From contig NZ_BAABRU010000005.1 of NCBI RefSeq assembly GCF_039545135.1, forward strand, positions 248,001 through 312,000: a stretch of DNA of 64,000 nt, in the 5' to 3' direction. The stretch comes from Herpetosiphon gulosus (lineage in GTDB: Bacteria; Chloroflexota; Chloroflexia; Chloroflexales; Herpetosiphonaceae). The notes under the pieces were generated by a model. The model had not been told where the DNA came from. It made no database searches and saw only the letters and a program-made list of their open reading frames with translations. Of this stretch, positions 40,001-48,900 are shown piece by piece. The translations under genes were made by a program, and so were the position numbers. The number at the start of each line of letters is the position of its first letter. Positions within the stretch are counted from its first letter, which is position 1.

Positions 40001-42537
40001 AATTGTTGAGGTCGATAATAATCATACGCAAACCATAAATAACGTCCGCCTAAGGCATCAACTCGCGCTAGCCGAGTGCCTTGATCTTGTTCGTGGGCAA
40101 ATTGTTCATAGGTCAACCAGATCTGATTGCCATTCGGATCTTGTTGAGAAATCAGCCGCCCCGTAGCATCAAAGACATCGATTCGACGATCACGATGCAC
40201 AACTAACCAACCACCGTCAGCTCGCTTAACTAAAGTTTGATGTGAACCAGGTGCACTAGCATAGACTTGATTGCCAACATCTTGGAATAGAGCATAGCCA
40301 CCAGTGCGTTGGAGCAGGACTAATGTCCCATATGTGTGGATTCGTTGCTCATAATTATGAGTCCACGCTGCCCCAAGTGTCCCTCCTTGTAGGAGTGTTC
40401 GCTGATAGGAGCGGGTAAAATGGAGGTCTATATCCTCACAGCCAGTTGTAATCCCCAGATCTTGCTCTACCAAAAAGAACCGCCCGCTCCGGGTATCGAT
40501 TGGGTCACCAACAGTAGTAACTTCAGATCGATTGCTGCCGTCGCAACTGAGATCCTCTACAGGAGTTGCGAGAGCCTCAGCAAAGCCCCCGGAATTTCCT
40601 CCTCCATGAACATTGATATGCGCTGCTTGGGCGGTTATACCAGCCGCTTCGCTTAGCCCTGGCCCAAGATGCCCCACCCCATCATTGTTGAAATAGGTAC
40701 TCCAACCACTTAACCAAACCGTTGAAGTTGCTAGGTTACCATCTTCTTGGGTAGGGGCATTAAATGTTGGATCTTGGTGCGGCAGATAGCCAATGCCAAC
40801 CCCTGATTCACGATGATCGGCAGGCGGATTTTCCCAACCCAGATAAACGGCCATATAGTAGCTGCTATATTCCCATTCCCAGCCACCTTTTTGAACATTC
40901 CCAGTGACAATATAGCGAGTACCTGGGCCTGATGGAACAGTTTCTTGGGGATAGCCTTGCCAGACTGAGCTGGGTAAGTATTGGGCCATCTCCATCGGTG
41001 CACCCCACCCATACGCCATTACTGGCGGTAATGGTAGTGTCGCTGGGAGTGTTTCTACCACTGGTGGATTCGTTGCCTGTGGAATCGAAGGGATTGGTGG
41101 AAGGGTGGTAATTAAGGCTGGACTACTAATCGTCATCGCTGGATTAGCCCGATCTGTGATCGTAATACTATGCGTTCCGGCTGACAAAAACCCCCAGCTA
41201 CTAAAGCTGTGAATCCCTGCATCCTCAGCCGTAAACGTATAATCGGCAATAGCTTGGAAGGCACTTTGGGGTAACCCAATCGTCGTTGTACTCGCATTGA
41301 TGTCAATGCCACCACGATAGCCTTGAACCCGATTGCCCTGAGTATCCACGATCTCAAGCGTCATGGTAAAGGCCCGATCACGGGCAACGGCAATCGTTCG
41401 ATTGAATGTTAGCCGAAAAGCCGTGGCCCCAATAAATACCTGATTAGTAACAACTGAACGGGCTGGATTCGTGCGATCGATAATGGTTATCTGGGGTGAA
41501 CCATTGCTGGCAAACCCCCAGTTATTAAAAACCTTATGCCCAGCATCGAGGGCAGTGAAGGTATAATCGGGAATTCCATTAAGTGGACTCTGATATAAGC
41601 CAATGACACTAGCACTAGGGTTGATATTAAGTGGTGCTCGATAGCCTGGAACCAGATTACCAAGCAGATCACGCGCCTCGATCGTCAACACAAGATTTGG
41701 TTGGCCTGCTAACGCCACAGTTGGTGAGATACTCGCGTGCAGGAATACTTCTGCAACCGTAACCAGATTAGAGGTTGCACGGCGCAACGGTGCAGCCCGA
41801 TCAATCACGGTGATCGAATGCTCCCCAGCGGTCGTAAAACCCCAATTTGCGAAGACTTTCCGGCCAGCATCAGCGGCAGTAAATGTATAATCGGCCACGC
41901 CTTGCAAAGGGCTTTGATATAACCCTAGAACACCTGTACTTGGATTGATATCAAGTGAACCGCGATACGTTGGAACTAAAGTGCCACTCATTGTGCGGGC
42001 TTCAACTATCAGGCTTAATGATTGATCGCTTGCATAAGCAGCAGTGGTCTCAAACAGAGCATGGAGCACAACTTCTTGGACATCAACGCTATTAGTGGTT
42101 GAAAAACGACTGTTATCAGCCCGATCAATCACGATTATTGATTGCTGACCAGCAGTTGCAAAGCCCCAATTTGCGAAAACTTTTCGGCCAGCATCAGCAG
42201 CAGTAAACGTATAATCAGGCACGCCTTGCAAGGGGCTTTGATATAACCCTAAAACGCTGGTGCTTGGATTGATGTCAATTGAACCGCGATAATCGAGGTC
42301 AAGCTCACCATGAATCGTTCGAGCTTCAATGACCAATATCAATGATTGATCACCTGCATGAGCCGTTGATTGGCTGATACTTGCATGGAGACTTGTGGTT
42401 GTGCTAGTGCTTTGAGGGTCTGATTGGTGAGGAGCAACTGGTGTGGCAGCCGCAGGGATCGCCATTCCAAAGCCAAGGATTCCGATCATGAGCAAGCCTA
42501 AAAGCCGACCGAACCGACGAAGGTCAAGCCTATCCAT
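37036..42537 (-). CDS. Large secreted RHS/YD-repeat protein with Ig-like N-terminal repeats and variable C-terminal tip
   Basis: About 1833 residues. A signal peptide (about 1-31) precedes four tandem Ig-like repeats of about 105 residues (50-470), each with the strings INPS-(T/A)-S and LYQSPL-x-G-(V/I)-xDYTF, DAG-(R/H)-KVF-x-NWGF. A Pro-rich linker and a DUF6531-like start (GDPIDTRSGRFFLVEQDLGI) lead to some 900 residues of YD/RHS repeats. The RHS core follows: ITDHLGSPRFVV, YDPWGN, RFGVRNYDALTGHWTAKDPIG and NPINQIDPSG. After that comes a 107-residue, more A/T-rich tip that I do not recognise. In polymorphic toxin systems the tip after DPxG is the toxin; here no immunity gene follows. ATG 42537 is 11 bases and GTG 42540 is 8 bases after AAAGGA; either may be the start. 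Confidence 0.9.
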   Translation of the reverse strand: MDRLDLRRFGRLLGLLMIGILGFGMAIPAAATPVAPHQSDPQSTSTTTSLHASISQSTAHAGDQSLILVIEARTIHGELDLDYRGSIDINPSTSVLGLYQSPLQGVPDYTFTAADAGRKVFANWGFATAGQQSIIVIDRADNSRFSTTNSVDVQEVVLHALFETTAAYASDQSLSLIVEARTMSGTLVPTYRGSLDINPSTGVLGLYQSPLQGVADYTFTAADAGRKVFANWGFTTAGEHSITVIDRAAPLRRATSNLVTVAEVFLHASISPTVALAGQPNLVLTIEARDLLGNLVPGYRAPLNINPSASVIGLYQSPLNGIPDYTFTALDAGHKVFNNWGFASNGSPQITIIDRTNPARSVVTNQVFIGATAFRLTFNRTIAVARDRAFTMTLEIVDTQGNRVQGYRGGIDINASTTTIGLPQSAFQAIADYTFTAEDAGIHSFSSWGFLSAGTHSITITDRANPAMTISSPALITTLPPIPSIPQATNPPVVETLPATLPLPPVMAYGWGAPMEMAQYLPSSVWQGYPQETVPSGPGTRYIVTGNVQKGGWEWEYSSYYMAVYLGWENPPADHRESGVGIGYLPHQDPTFNAPTQEDGNLATSTVWLSGWSTYFNNDGVGHLGPGLSEAAGITAQAAHINVHGGGNSGGFAEALATPVEDLSCDGSNRSEVTTVGDPIDTRSGRFFLVEQDLGITTGCEDIDLHFTRSYQRTLLQGGTLGAAWTHNYEQRIHTYGTLVLLQRTGGYALFQDVGNQVYASAPGSHQTLVKRADGGWLVVHRDRRIDVFDATGRLISQQDPNGNQIWLTYEQFAHEQDQGTRLARVDALGGRYLWFAYDYYRPQQLTAVTDHTGRQVRFGYDDYGRLSQVTDPLNQTSTYHYASYHSILDQPQEGGWLLKSKLDPRGNSVFINQYDQRGRVIHQVNNQGQDLTLSYAVVSDTSNLMGATNAAGMNVASPPLLLTTTITDQQNTVTTLIYGSDGLLRKIDDSHGRSTRYTGYTQTRKPTTITNALNQTTTFAYNERGQPIQITNPANQAVFLTYDDWGMLTTITDTVDHAINLTYQGPNLASITTNGGKTIQASYADTHGWKQLLQSINNSGITVNLDYNNAGDLVSLLDSNGYGSQWTHDSLGRVVTAVRPSGVRQTIRYDANDQIVEIKEQPNRRNNNQPIVVRTTSFNYDPAGNLIKITNPRQQVTSFTYDAQNRRISQKLANNATIHFANNPAEGMQSITPPNGFSHQMIQSPLLSQYLPPALDSLAVETNFQYDLLGNLTEIQRPGGLNLSLAYDLLGRTTTITTAQGITSIDYDPISSLPATIIAPDGIISTTYNLNQQPIRTIWSGSINGQLIQAFNLHDQPISQQINQLPPIDYVYDPSGRLSQAGEQVVNYNPQTGLIDSTSLGLIDARWQYNQFGNPQAYTTEWYDKRGLGELNYGTTYTYNALDQITTLTEYRLTSAIAPIQYGYDQIGQLISVSQNGTPIANYTYDLNGNRLTTTTPTSSITATYDSQDRLIRWGSTSYTYTANGERSSQTNGIDTTTYSYDAHGNLLEVSLPNTTTIRYLHDGLNRRIGKQVNGSLVQGWLYADGLNPIAELDSTGNVVAQFIYSVNRYVPNLMIKHGQTYQIITDHLGSPRFVVNADTGAIAQALTYDPWGNLLSDSNPGFQPFGFAGGLYDPNTRLTRFGVRNYDALTGHWTAKDPIGFAGGDPNLYRYVGNDPINQIDPSGKKGFKSFLGKIAWDLLTDFLPKFGNNVFDQLLAKACVDWELAIGDSVKAYMEGKVEDGFIDLFFINLPNGLNKEFLEFAKETYDYADTIYEYSEIAIKNYLLQLQQN

Positions 42538-43035
42538 CACACGACACATCCTTTGATCTTGAAGATCACACTAAAAAGGCTGATTACCCGAGGCGTATCC
42601 AATGAGGACTAGATTGAAGATGGGATGTTGCCGAGGTATACGCCCTACCTAGAGAGATGTTTCAAGAAAATTAATCAATATACTTAACAATCGTAACTAT
42701 CATTTGAGTGTACATAAATCTGCTTGACATATCGATACTCTAGTGCTATTGTAGCGCCGACATAACGGCTTTAAGTAAAATTTAACTTCTTTTTGCATCA
42801 GCCACGCATCCTTCAATCTAGGCAACTGATGCCCAACCCTACTGAATTGCTCCACGCAGAGAGTTCAAAAACCAGGCTGTTATGCCAAACATCCTCAATT
42901 TGGCTCACGTTAATGTAGGAGGTGTATGGGTTTTCGCTTGGAAGGATATCCCCGTTAATTTCCTCATGGTATGTTCGCTGTCTAGGGCACACACAATTTG
43001 GGTTGAATTTGTTGTTGCAATGAAGGAGCAACACG
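42538..43035. other. Intergenic region with promoter and long leader of the MHS transporter
   Basis: 498 bases between the divergent RHS and transporter genes. A strong plus-strand promoter is at 42724-42752, which leaves a leader of about 275 bases before the ATG at 43036. The leader contains no recognised riboswitch and no convincing small gene. The minus-strand promoter of the RHS gene was not identified. Confidence 0.6.
42724..42752 (+). promoter_or_regulatory. Sigma-70-like promoter of the MHS transporter
   Basis: TTGACA (42724-42729) and TATTGT (42747-42752) are 17 bases apart, a full match for the -35 box. Confidence 0.65.
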
Positions 43036-44481
43036 ATGTCAAACACACCCATGCCATCACAGCATTCCACCGTTGTATCGCAATCCACAATTTGGAAGGT
43101 TATCATTGCATCGGCTTTGGGTACCATGATTGAATGGTACGATTTCTACATTTTTGGCAGCCTGGCTGCGGTCATTGCGACAAATTTCTATCAGTCGGGC
43201 AACGAAACGGCGGCCTTACTGGAAACCTTTGCCACCTTTGGAGCGGGCTTCGCGGCGCGACCGTTCGGAGCACTGGTGTTTGGGCGGATTGGCGATATCG
43301 TTGGGCGCAAATATGCCTTTTTGGTCACGTTGTTGATCATGGGCGGCGCAACCACAGTAATTGGGATTTTGCCCACCTATGCCTCAATTGGCATTCTCGC
43401 CCCGATCATTTTAGTGATTATTCGGATCATCCAAGGTTTGGCGCTTGGTGGTGAATATGGCGGTGCGGCGGTTTATGTCGCTGAACATGTTCCCGACCAT
43501 AAGCGCGGTTTTTACACCAGTTTTATTCAAATTACTGCCACCCTGGGCTTATTTGTCTCGTTGTTGGTAATTTTGATTGTGCGCACCTCGATGAGCAAGG
43601 AAGCCTTTGATAGCTGGGGCTGGCGGATTCCCTTCTTGCTCTCAATCGTCTTGGTTGGCGTTTCAGTCTACATTCGCTCGAAGATGAGTGAATCGCCGTT
43701 GTTTACCAAACTCAAACATGCGGGCAAAACCTCGAAAGCTCCGCTCAAAGATAGCTTTGGTAATCGGCGTAATTGGAAGGTGATTTTGACGGTATTATTT
43801 GGAGCCGCTGCTGGCCAAGCAGTAATCTGGTATACCGCTCAATTTTACGTGAACTCGTGGCTCAAAACTCAAGCCAAAGTGCCAGCCAATACTGTTGATA
43901 CGATCGTAGCAATTGCTTTGTTTTTAGGTATGCCGTTTTTTGTGGTCATGGGAGCGCTTTCAGATAAATGGGGGCGCAAAACGGTGATGATGGCAGGCAA
44001 CTTAATCGGTGCAATTGCGATTTATCCCGCCTTTATGGCTTTGAAAGCGGCGGCTGGCCCAATTACCCCAGCAGTGCTTGATGCGAGTGGAAAGGTTATC
44101 ACGCCTGCGGTCGCCAACAATCCTAACACCGTTTTGCTCACGTTGATCATTTTTGGGTTGGTGTTATGTGTCTGTATGGTGTATGGCCCGATTGCGGCCT
44201 TTTTGGTGGAATCGTTTCCTGCCAAAATTCGCTATACCTCGATTTCGCTGCCCTATCACGTTGGCAACGGCTATTTTGGTGGTTGGTTGCCCTTTATCGC
44301 CACGGCAGTGGTCAGCAGCACTGGCAATATCTATGCAGGTCTGTGGTTCCCGATCGCAATCGCCTTGTTGACCTTTGTGGTTGGCATGGTTTTGCTCAAA
44401 GAAACCAAGGATAATTCGCTGCACGACGAAGCGAGTGATAACCCAATGTCCACTGAAATGGACTTAATTGCTCAGTCGTAA
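43036..44481 (+). CDS. Metabolite:H+ symporter (MHS) family transporter
   Basis: A 481-residue major-facilitator protein with 12 predicted helices. MHS-family marks: GTMIEWYDFYIFGSLAAVIATNFY at the first helix, ARPFGALVFGRIGDIVGRKYAF between helices 2 and 3, IIQGLALGGEYGGAAVYVAEH in helix 4 and its loop, WGWRIPFLLS, and GALSDKWGRKTVMM between helices 8 and 9. Relatives carry shikimate, alpha-ketoglutarate, citrate or proline/betaine; the substrate here is not determined. AAGGAG lies 7 bases before the ATG. The gene stands alone with a long leader. Confidence 0.9.
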   Translation: MSNTPMPSQHSTVVSQSTIWKVIIASALGTMIEWYDFYIFGSLAAVIATNFYQSGNETAALLETFATFGAGFAARPFGALVFGRIGDIVGRKYAFLVTLLIMGGATTVIGILPTYASIGILAPIILVIIRIIQGLALGGEYGGAAVYVAEHVPDHKRGFYTSFIQITATLGLFVSLLVILIVRTSMSKEAFDSWGWRIPFLLSIVLVGVSVYIRSKMSESPLFTKLKHAGKTSKAPLKDSFGNRRNWKVILTVLFGAAAGQAVIWYTAQFYVNSWLKTQAKVPANTVDTIVAIALFLGMPFFVVMGALSDKWGRKTVMMAGNLIGAIAIYPAFMALKAAAGPITPAVLDASGKVITPAVANNPNTVLLTLIIFGLVLCVCMVYGPIAAFLVESFPAKIRYTSISLPYHVGNGYFGGWLPFIATAVVSSTGNIYAGLWFPIAIALLTFVVGMVLLKETKDNSLHDEASDNPMSTEMDLIAQS

Positions 44482-44598
44482 TTAACATAGAGTTCAATGT
44501 GATCGATGGCTCACCCTTGGATGCATGACAAGCAGCAAAAGCACGTTACAATATGAGCAAGAGCAAATGCTGCTCGTTGCGTTATCCAAGGGGTTTTC

Positions 44599-45495
44599 AT
44601 GGATACAATTACACTCTTTGAAGCGCCCAAAGCTGCGCCGGTGGCCCCGCGCCGCCCAGCATGGCTGAAAGCTCGCGCTCCGATAGGGGAAAACTACGAG
44701 GATGTGCATGGCCTCATGCGCGAACTCGATTTGCATACGGTCTGCGAAGAAGCCCATTGCCCCAATATCGGCGAATGTTGGAATCATCGCACAGCGACTT
44801 TTCTATTACTTGGCGATACCTGTACTCGTGGTTGTCGCTACTGCGCGATTGGCAAAGGCAAGCCCAAACCAATCGATGAACAAGAGCCACAGCGAATTGC
44901 GGCTGCGGTTGCGCATCTCAAACTTAAACATGTGGTGCTGACCTCGGTCAATCGCGATGATCAAGCTGATGGCGGCGCACATATTTTTGCCGAATCGATC
45001 AATTTAATTCGTCAGCAATTGCCCGAATGTAAAATCGAGGTGCTGATTCCCGATTTTGATGGCAATTGGGATGCCTTGCGAATTGTGATGGATGCGCGGC
45101 CTGACGTGTTGAATCACAATATCGAAACTGTACCGCGTTTGTTTCGCAAGTTCCGCCCGCGGGCCAACTTCTATCAAAGCCTCGAATTGTTACGCTTGGC
45201 GCGCGACCTTCAGCCTAGCATCGTGACCAAAAGTGGCTTGATGGTTGGGGCTGGCGAAACTGATGAAGAAGTGCTGACCGTGATGGATGCACTGCGGCGC
45301 TCCGATGTTGACGTAATGACGATTGGCCAATATCTCTCGCCATCTGGCGACCATTGGCCGATCGACCGTTATGTACCACCCGAAACCTTTACTTGGTTCC
45401 GTGAGCAAGGCTTAGCCCGTGGCTTCCGCCACGTCGAATCTGGCCCGATGGTACGCTCGTCGTATCACGCCCACGAACACGTCGCAGGTTTGTAA
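44599..45495 (+). CDS. lipA: Lipoyl synthase
   Basis: A 298-residue radical SAM enzyme that inserts two sulfurs into protein-bound octanoyl groups. Both iron-sulfur sites are complete: the auxiliary cluster motif CEEAHCPNIGEC (C49, C54, C60) and the SAM motif CTRGCRYC (C75, C79, C82). The C-terminal RSSYHA motif, whose serine ligates the auxiliary cluster, is present (MVRSSYHAHEH). AAGGGG precedes the ATG by 5 bases. LipB is not in the window. A repeat cassette follows the stop. Confidence 0.96.
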   Translation: MDTITLFEAPKAAPVAPRRPAWLKARAPIGENYEDVHGLMRELDLHTVCEEAHCPNIGECWNHRTATFLLLGDTCTRGCRYCAIGKGKPKPIDEQEPQRIAAAVAHLKLKHVVLTSVNRDDQADGGAHIFAESINLIRQQLPECKIEVLIPDFDGNWDALRIVMDARPDVLNHNIETVPRLFRKFRPRANFYQSLELLRLARDLQPSIVTKSGLMVGAGETDEEVLTVMDALRRSDVDVMTIGQYLSPSGDHWPIDRYVPPETFTWFREQGLARGFRHVESGPMVRSSYHAHEHVAGL

Positions 45496-45499
45496 GCGA

Positions 45500-45655
45500 T
45501 AGGGATCAGGGGTTGGGGATCAGGGATCAGTTAAATTAACTGACTACTGAATTCTGACCTCTGGCCCCTGAATCCTGACCCCTACCACCCTCTGCGTTAA
45601 ACTTGCTCTATGCTCTTTGTTCTATGTTCTTTCCTCCCTCATAATTCATACTTTA
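45500..45655. repeat. Composite repeat cassette between lipA and the ileS leader
   Basis: A G-rich arm (AGGGATCAGGGGTTGGGGAT, from 45500 to 45530) faces a C-rich arm (CTGACCTCTGGCCCCTGAAT, 45554-45583), giving an inverted pair. CTCTGCGTTAAA (45590-45601), GAACATA-type heptads in reverse (45605-45631) and a CCTCCCTCATAATTCATAC word (45632-45651) follow in the order also seen elsewhere. Confidence 0.82.
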
Positions 45656-45660
45656 GTCCT

Positions 45661-45690
45661 TTGACGGCTGACTTTTAAGTATGGTACAAT
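45661..45690 (+). promoter_or_regulatory. Promoter of the ileS T-box leader
   Basis: TTGACG (45661-45666) and TACAAT (45685-45690) are 18 bases apart and just precede the T-box leader. The -35 box lies in TTTGACGGCTGACTTTTAAG, a variant of the TTTTGACTTTTGAC repeat word found at the cobalamin promoter. Confidence 0.65.
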
Positions 45691-45696
45691 CGGGTC

Positions 45697-45976
45697 ACAG
45701 GCGTTGACGGAGCCGAGTAGTTGGGCTAAATCCTGAATCAGCGAGCGTGCAAATGGTGTAAGGCACGTATCAGCAACCCCAACCAAAATCTCTCCTGAGC
45801 TGAACGCTGAACCCTTTGGCAGTAAGCGAACCGGATATCCCCCGTTATCGGGATGACGTTGTGATGGCAACGGCTTAAAGTGGGTAGTTCGTGCAAACGA
45901 CTATCAAGCAGGGTGGTACCGCGAGGTCTTTTTGATAACCTCGTCCCAGCAGTGTGGGGCGGGGCTTTGTGTTTTT
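45697..45976 (+). promoter_or_regulatory. T-box riboswitch (tRNA-Ile sensing) of ileS
   Basis: The leader has the T-box sequence GGGTGGTACCGCG (45911-45923). Stem I appears closed by GCGTT (45701-45705) with AACGC (45813-45817). An AGTA motif (45716-45719) is followed by GTTGGG (45720-45725), which pairs with CCCAAC (45778-45783). Opposite the AGTA, in AAAATCTCT, is the codon ATC (45788-45790), the likely specifier for isoleucine. A terminator at 45939-45976 competes with the antiterminator. Uncharged tRNA-Ile should favour readthrough into ileS. Confidence 0.9.
45939..45976 (+). terminator. Terminator of the ileS T-box
   Basis: CCTCGTCCCA and TGGGGCGGGG pair (two G-T pairs) around GCAGTG and are followed by CTTTGTGTTTTT. 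Its 5' arm overlaps sequence that can pair with the GCGAGG following the T-box motif. Confidence 0.82.
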
Positions 45977-45995
45977 AGTCAACGAGGAGTCAACA

Positions 45996-48900
45996 ATGGC
46001 GTTTGCAGCAGTTGATCCCAAGGTGTCGTTTCCGACGCTTGAGGATGAGATCGCCGCTTGGTGGGAAGCCCATGGCATCGTCAAAAAGACGCTTGACCAT
46101 GGTGATGCTTCGCGTCCGTTTGTCTTTTTTGAAGGGCCACCTACGGCTAATGGTCGCCCGGGGATTCACCACGTCGAGGCTCGTTCGTCTAAAGATATTA
46201 TGGTGCGCTTCAACCGCATGCTTGGTAAAAAGGTCATCGGCGCTCGCGGTGGCTGGGATACCCACGGCTTGCCAGTTGAACTGGAAGTTGAAAAGAAATT
46301 AGGCTTCGCGGGCAAGCCCGACATCGAAAAATATGGCATCACCGAATTTAACGCTGCTTGTCGTCAATCAGTTTGGGATTACATCCAAGAATGGGAAAAA
46401 CTGACCCAGCGGATCGCCTTCTGGATCGATCTTGAAGATCCCTATATCACGTATGATAACAAATATATCGAGTCGTTGTGGTGGATCTTCAAGCAATTGC
46501 ACGAGCGTGAATTGCTGTATCGTGATTATAAAGTGACGATGCATTGCCCACGCTGTGGGACATCGCTCTCGGATCACGAGGTAGCTCAAGGCTACCAAGA
46601 TAACACTGACGATCCATCGGTGTGGGTACGTTTTCGACATACGTCTAGTGACCATGCTTTAGATGCTCAAGTTGCCGATGCCGCCTTCTTGGCATGGACG
46701 ACGACACCTTGGACCTTGCCGGCTAACGCTGGTTTGGCGGTTAATCCTGAGGCAACGTATGTGCTGGCTGAGCACGAAGGTCAGCGCTATATCTTGGCCG
46801 AGGCTTTGGTTGGCGCGGTGTTGGGCGAAACTGCCACCACACTCGCCAGCTTTGTTGGAGCCGATCTGCGTGGCTTGCGCTATACACCGCTATTTCCAGG
46901 GGTTGGCGATAATGGCGCAGCAATCGATTTGAGCAGTGCCCATCGGGTGGTTGCCGATGAGTTCGTGTCGTTGGAAGATGGTACGGGCATCGTGCACATC
47001 GCGCCAGCTTATGGCGACTTGGAAATTGGCCGTAAGTATGGCTTGCCAACCTTGTTCTCGGTTGATTTAGCGGGCAAAGTACTGAGCAGCTTTGAAAGCT
47101 TTGGCTTTGCAGGCATGTTCTTCAAAGAAGCTGATCCCAAAATCACGCGCTATTTGAAAGAACAAGGCTTATTGTTCAAATCAGGGCGGGTGCTGCACAC
47201 CTATCCATTCTGTTGGCGCTGTAAAACGCCGTTGCTGTTCTATGCCAAGCAATCGTGGTATATCCGCACGACGGCCTTGAAGCAACAGTTGATCGCCAAC
47301 AACAAAAAGATCAATTGGGTGCCTGAGCACATCCAAGCTGGGCGCTTTGGCAATTGGCTCGAAAATAACATCGACTGGGCGATCAGCCGTGAGCGCTATT
47401 GGGGCACGCCGCTGCCAGTCTGGGCCTGCGATAATTGTCAACATATCGATGTGCTTGGTTCGTTGGCGGAGCTTGGCGAACGTTGGGGCCAAGATACTGC
47501 CAATCTGGATATGCACCGCCCATTTGTTGATGCGCCTACGTGGTCATGCCCTGAGTGCGAAGCTGGTACGATGCAGCGCATTCCTGATGTAGCCGATTGT
47601 TGGTTTGATTCAGGTGCGATGCCCGTTGCACAGTGGCATTATCCATTTGAAAATCAAGAATTATTCGAAGTTGCCGGCCAAGCCGATTTTATCTCGGAAG
47701 CAATCGACCAAACCCGTGGTTGGTTCTACACCTTGCACGCGGTTTCGACCTTGCTCTTCGATCGTCCAGCCTACAAGAATGTGATCTGTTTGGGGCACTT
47801 GTTGGATGGCAAAGGCGAGAAGATGTCCAAATCCAAGGGCAACATCGTTTCGCCATGGGAAATGGTCGAGAAGTATGGTGCTGATGCGGTGCGCTGGTAT
47901 ATGTTTGCTGCTGGTCAGCCTTACAACCCACGCCGTTTCTCAGCCGATTTGGTCAGCGAATCGTTGCGTCAGTTCTTGTTGACCTTGTGGAATACCTATA
48001 GCTTTTTCACAACCTACGCCAATGTTGATGGTTGGACACCTGAATTGGCGCAAGGCGATTTGGCAGCGATCGATCGTTGGGCCATGGCACGACTCAACGC
48101 TTTGGTGCGCGATGTGCGTAATGATCTGAGCAATTACGATATGAATACGCCAGCCAAGCGGCTCGAACAATTCGTTGATGAGCTTTCAAACTGGTATGTG
48201 CGGCGTAATCGGCGGCGTTTCTGGGGCAGCGAGATGAACGGCGATAAGCAAGCTGCCTATTCAACCTTGTACACCTGTTTGGTGACGATCTCCAAACTGA
48301 TGGCTCCATTCACGCCATTTGTGGCCGAATCGTTGTATCAAAATCTGGTGCGCAGCTACGACCAAACTGCCGCCGAAAGTGTGCATATGGCGCTGTATCC
48401 CGAAGCCAATTTGGCAGTGATCGATGAAGAATTGATCCGTAAAACCGACTTGTTGCTCAAGGCCGTGAGCTTGGGCCGTGCCGCTCGCAAGAACGCTGGG
48501 ATGCGCGTGCGTCAACCACTCAGCGAAGTGTTGGTGCGCTTGCCACGCGGCGAGCAACTTGACGAACTGAGCGCTGAACTGAGCGACGAACTCAATATCA
48601 AGTCGGTGCGCTGGCTTGGCGTGGGCGATGGCTTGGTCAGCTATCGTTTCAAGCCCAATTTGCGCTCAGTGGGCAAAAAGTTTGGCAAACTGGTTCCAGC
48701 CTTGCGTGAAGTATTGGCGAATCTCAGCAGCGAGCAAGCCGCCGATGCTGCGCATAAAGTTGAAACTGGGGCTAGCTTCGAGGTTGCAGTTGAAGGTGAG
48801 ACATTAACCCTCGCCGCTGACGATGTATTGATGGAAGCCTCATCGCCCGAAGGCTACGCCGTTGCTGAAGGTGAGGGCTTGTTGGTAGCGTTGGTTACGA

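Noticed and set aside
42813-43133. Small frames in the MHS leader (42882-43133 plus, 42813-43127 minus)
   Set aside because: They run into the start of the transporter gene, lack ribosome binding sites and have no recognisable domain.
44482-44598. Promoter of lipA from TACAAT near 44550
   Set aside because: No -35 box at acceptable spacing was found, so it was not listed.
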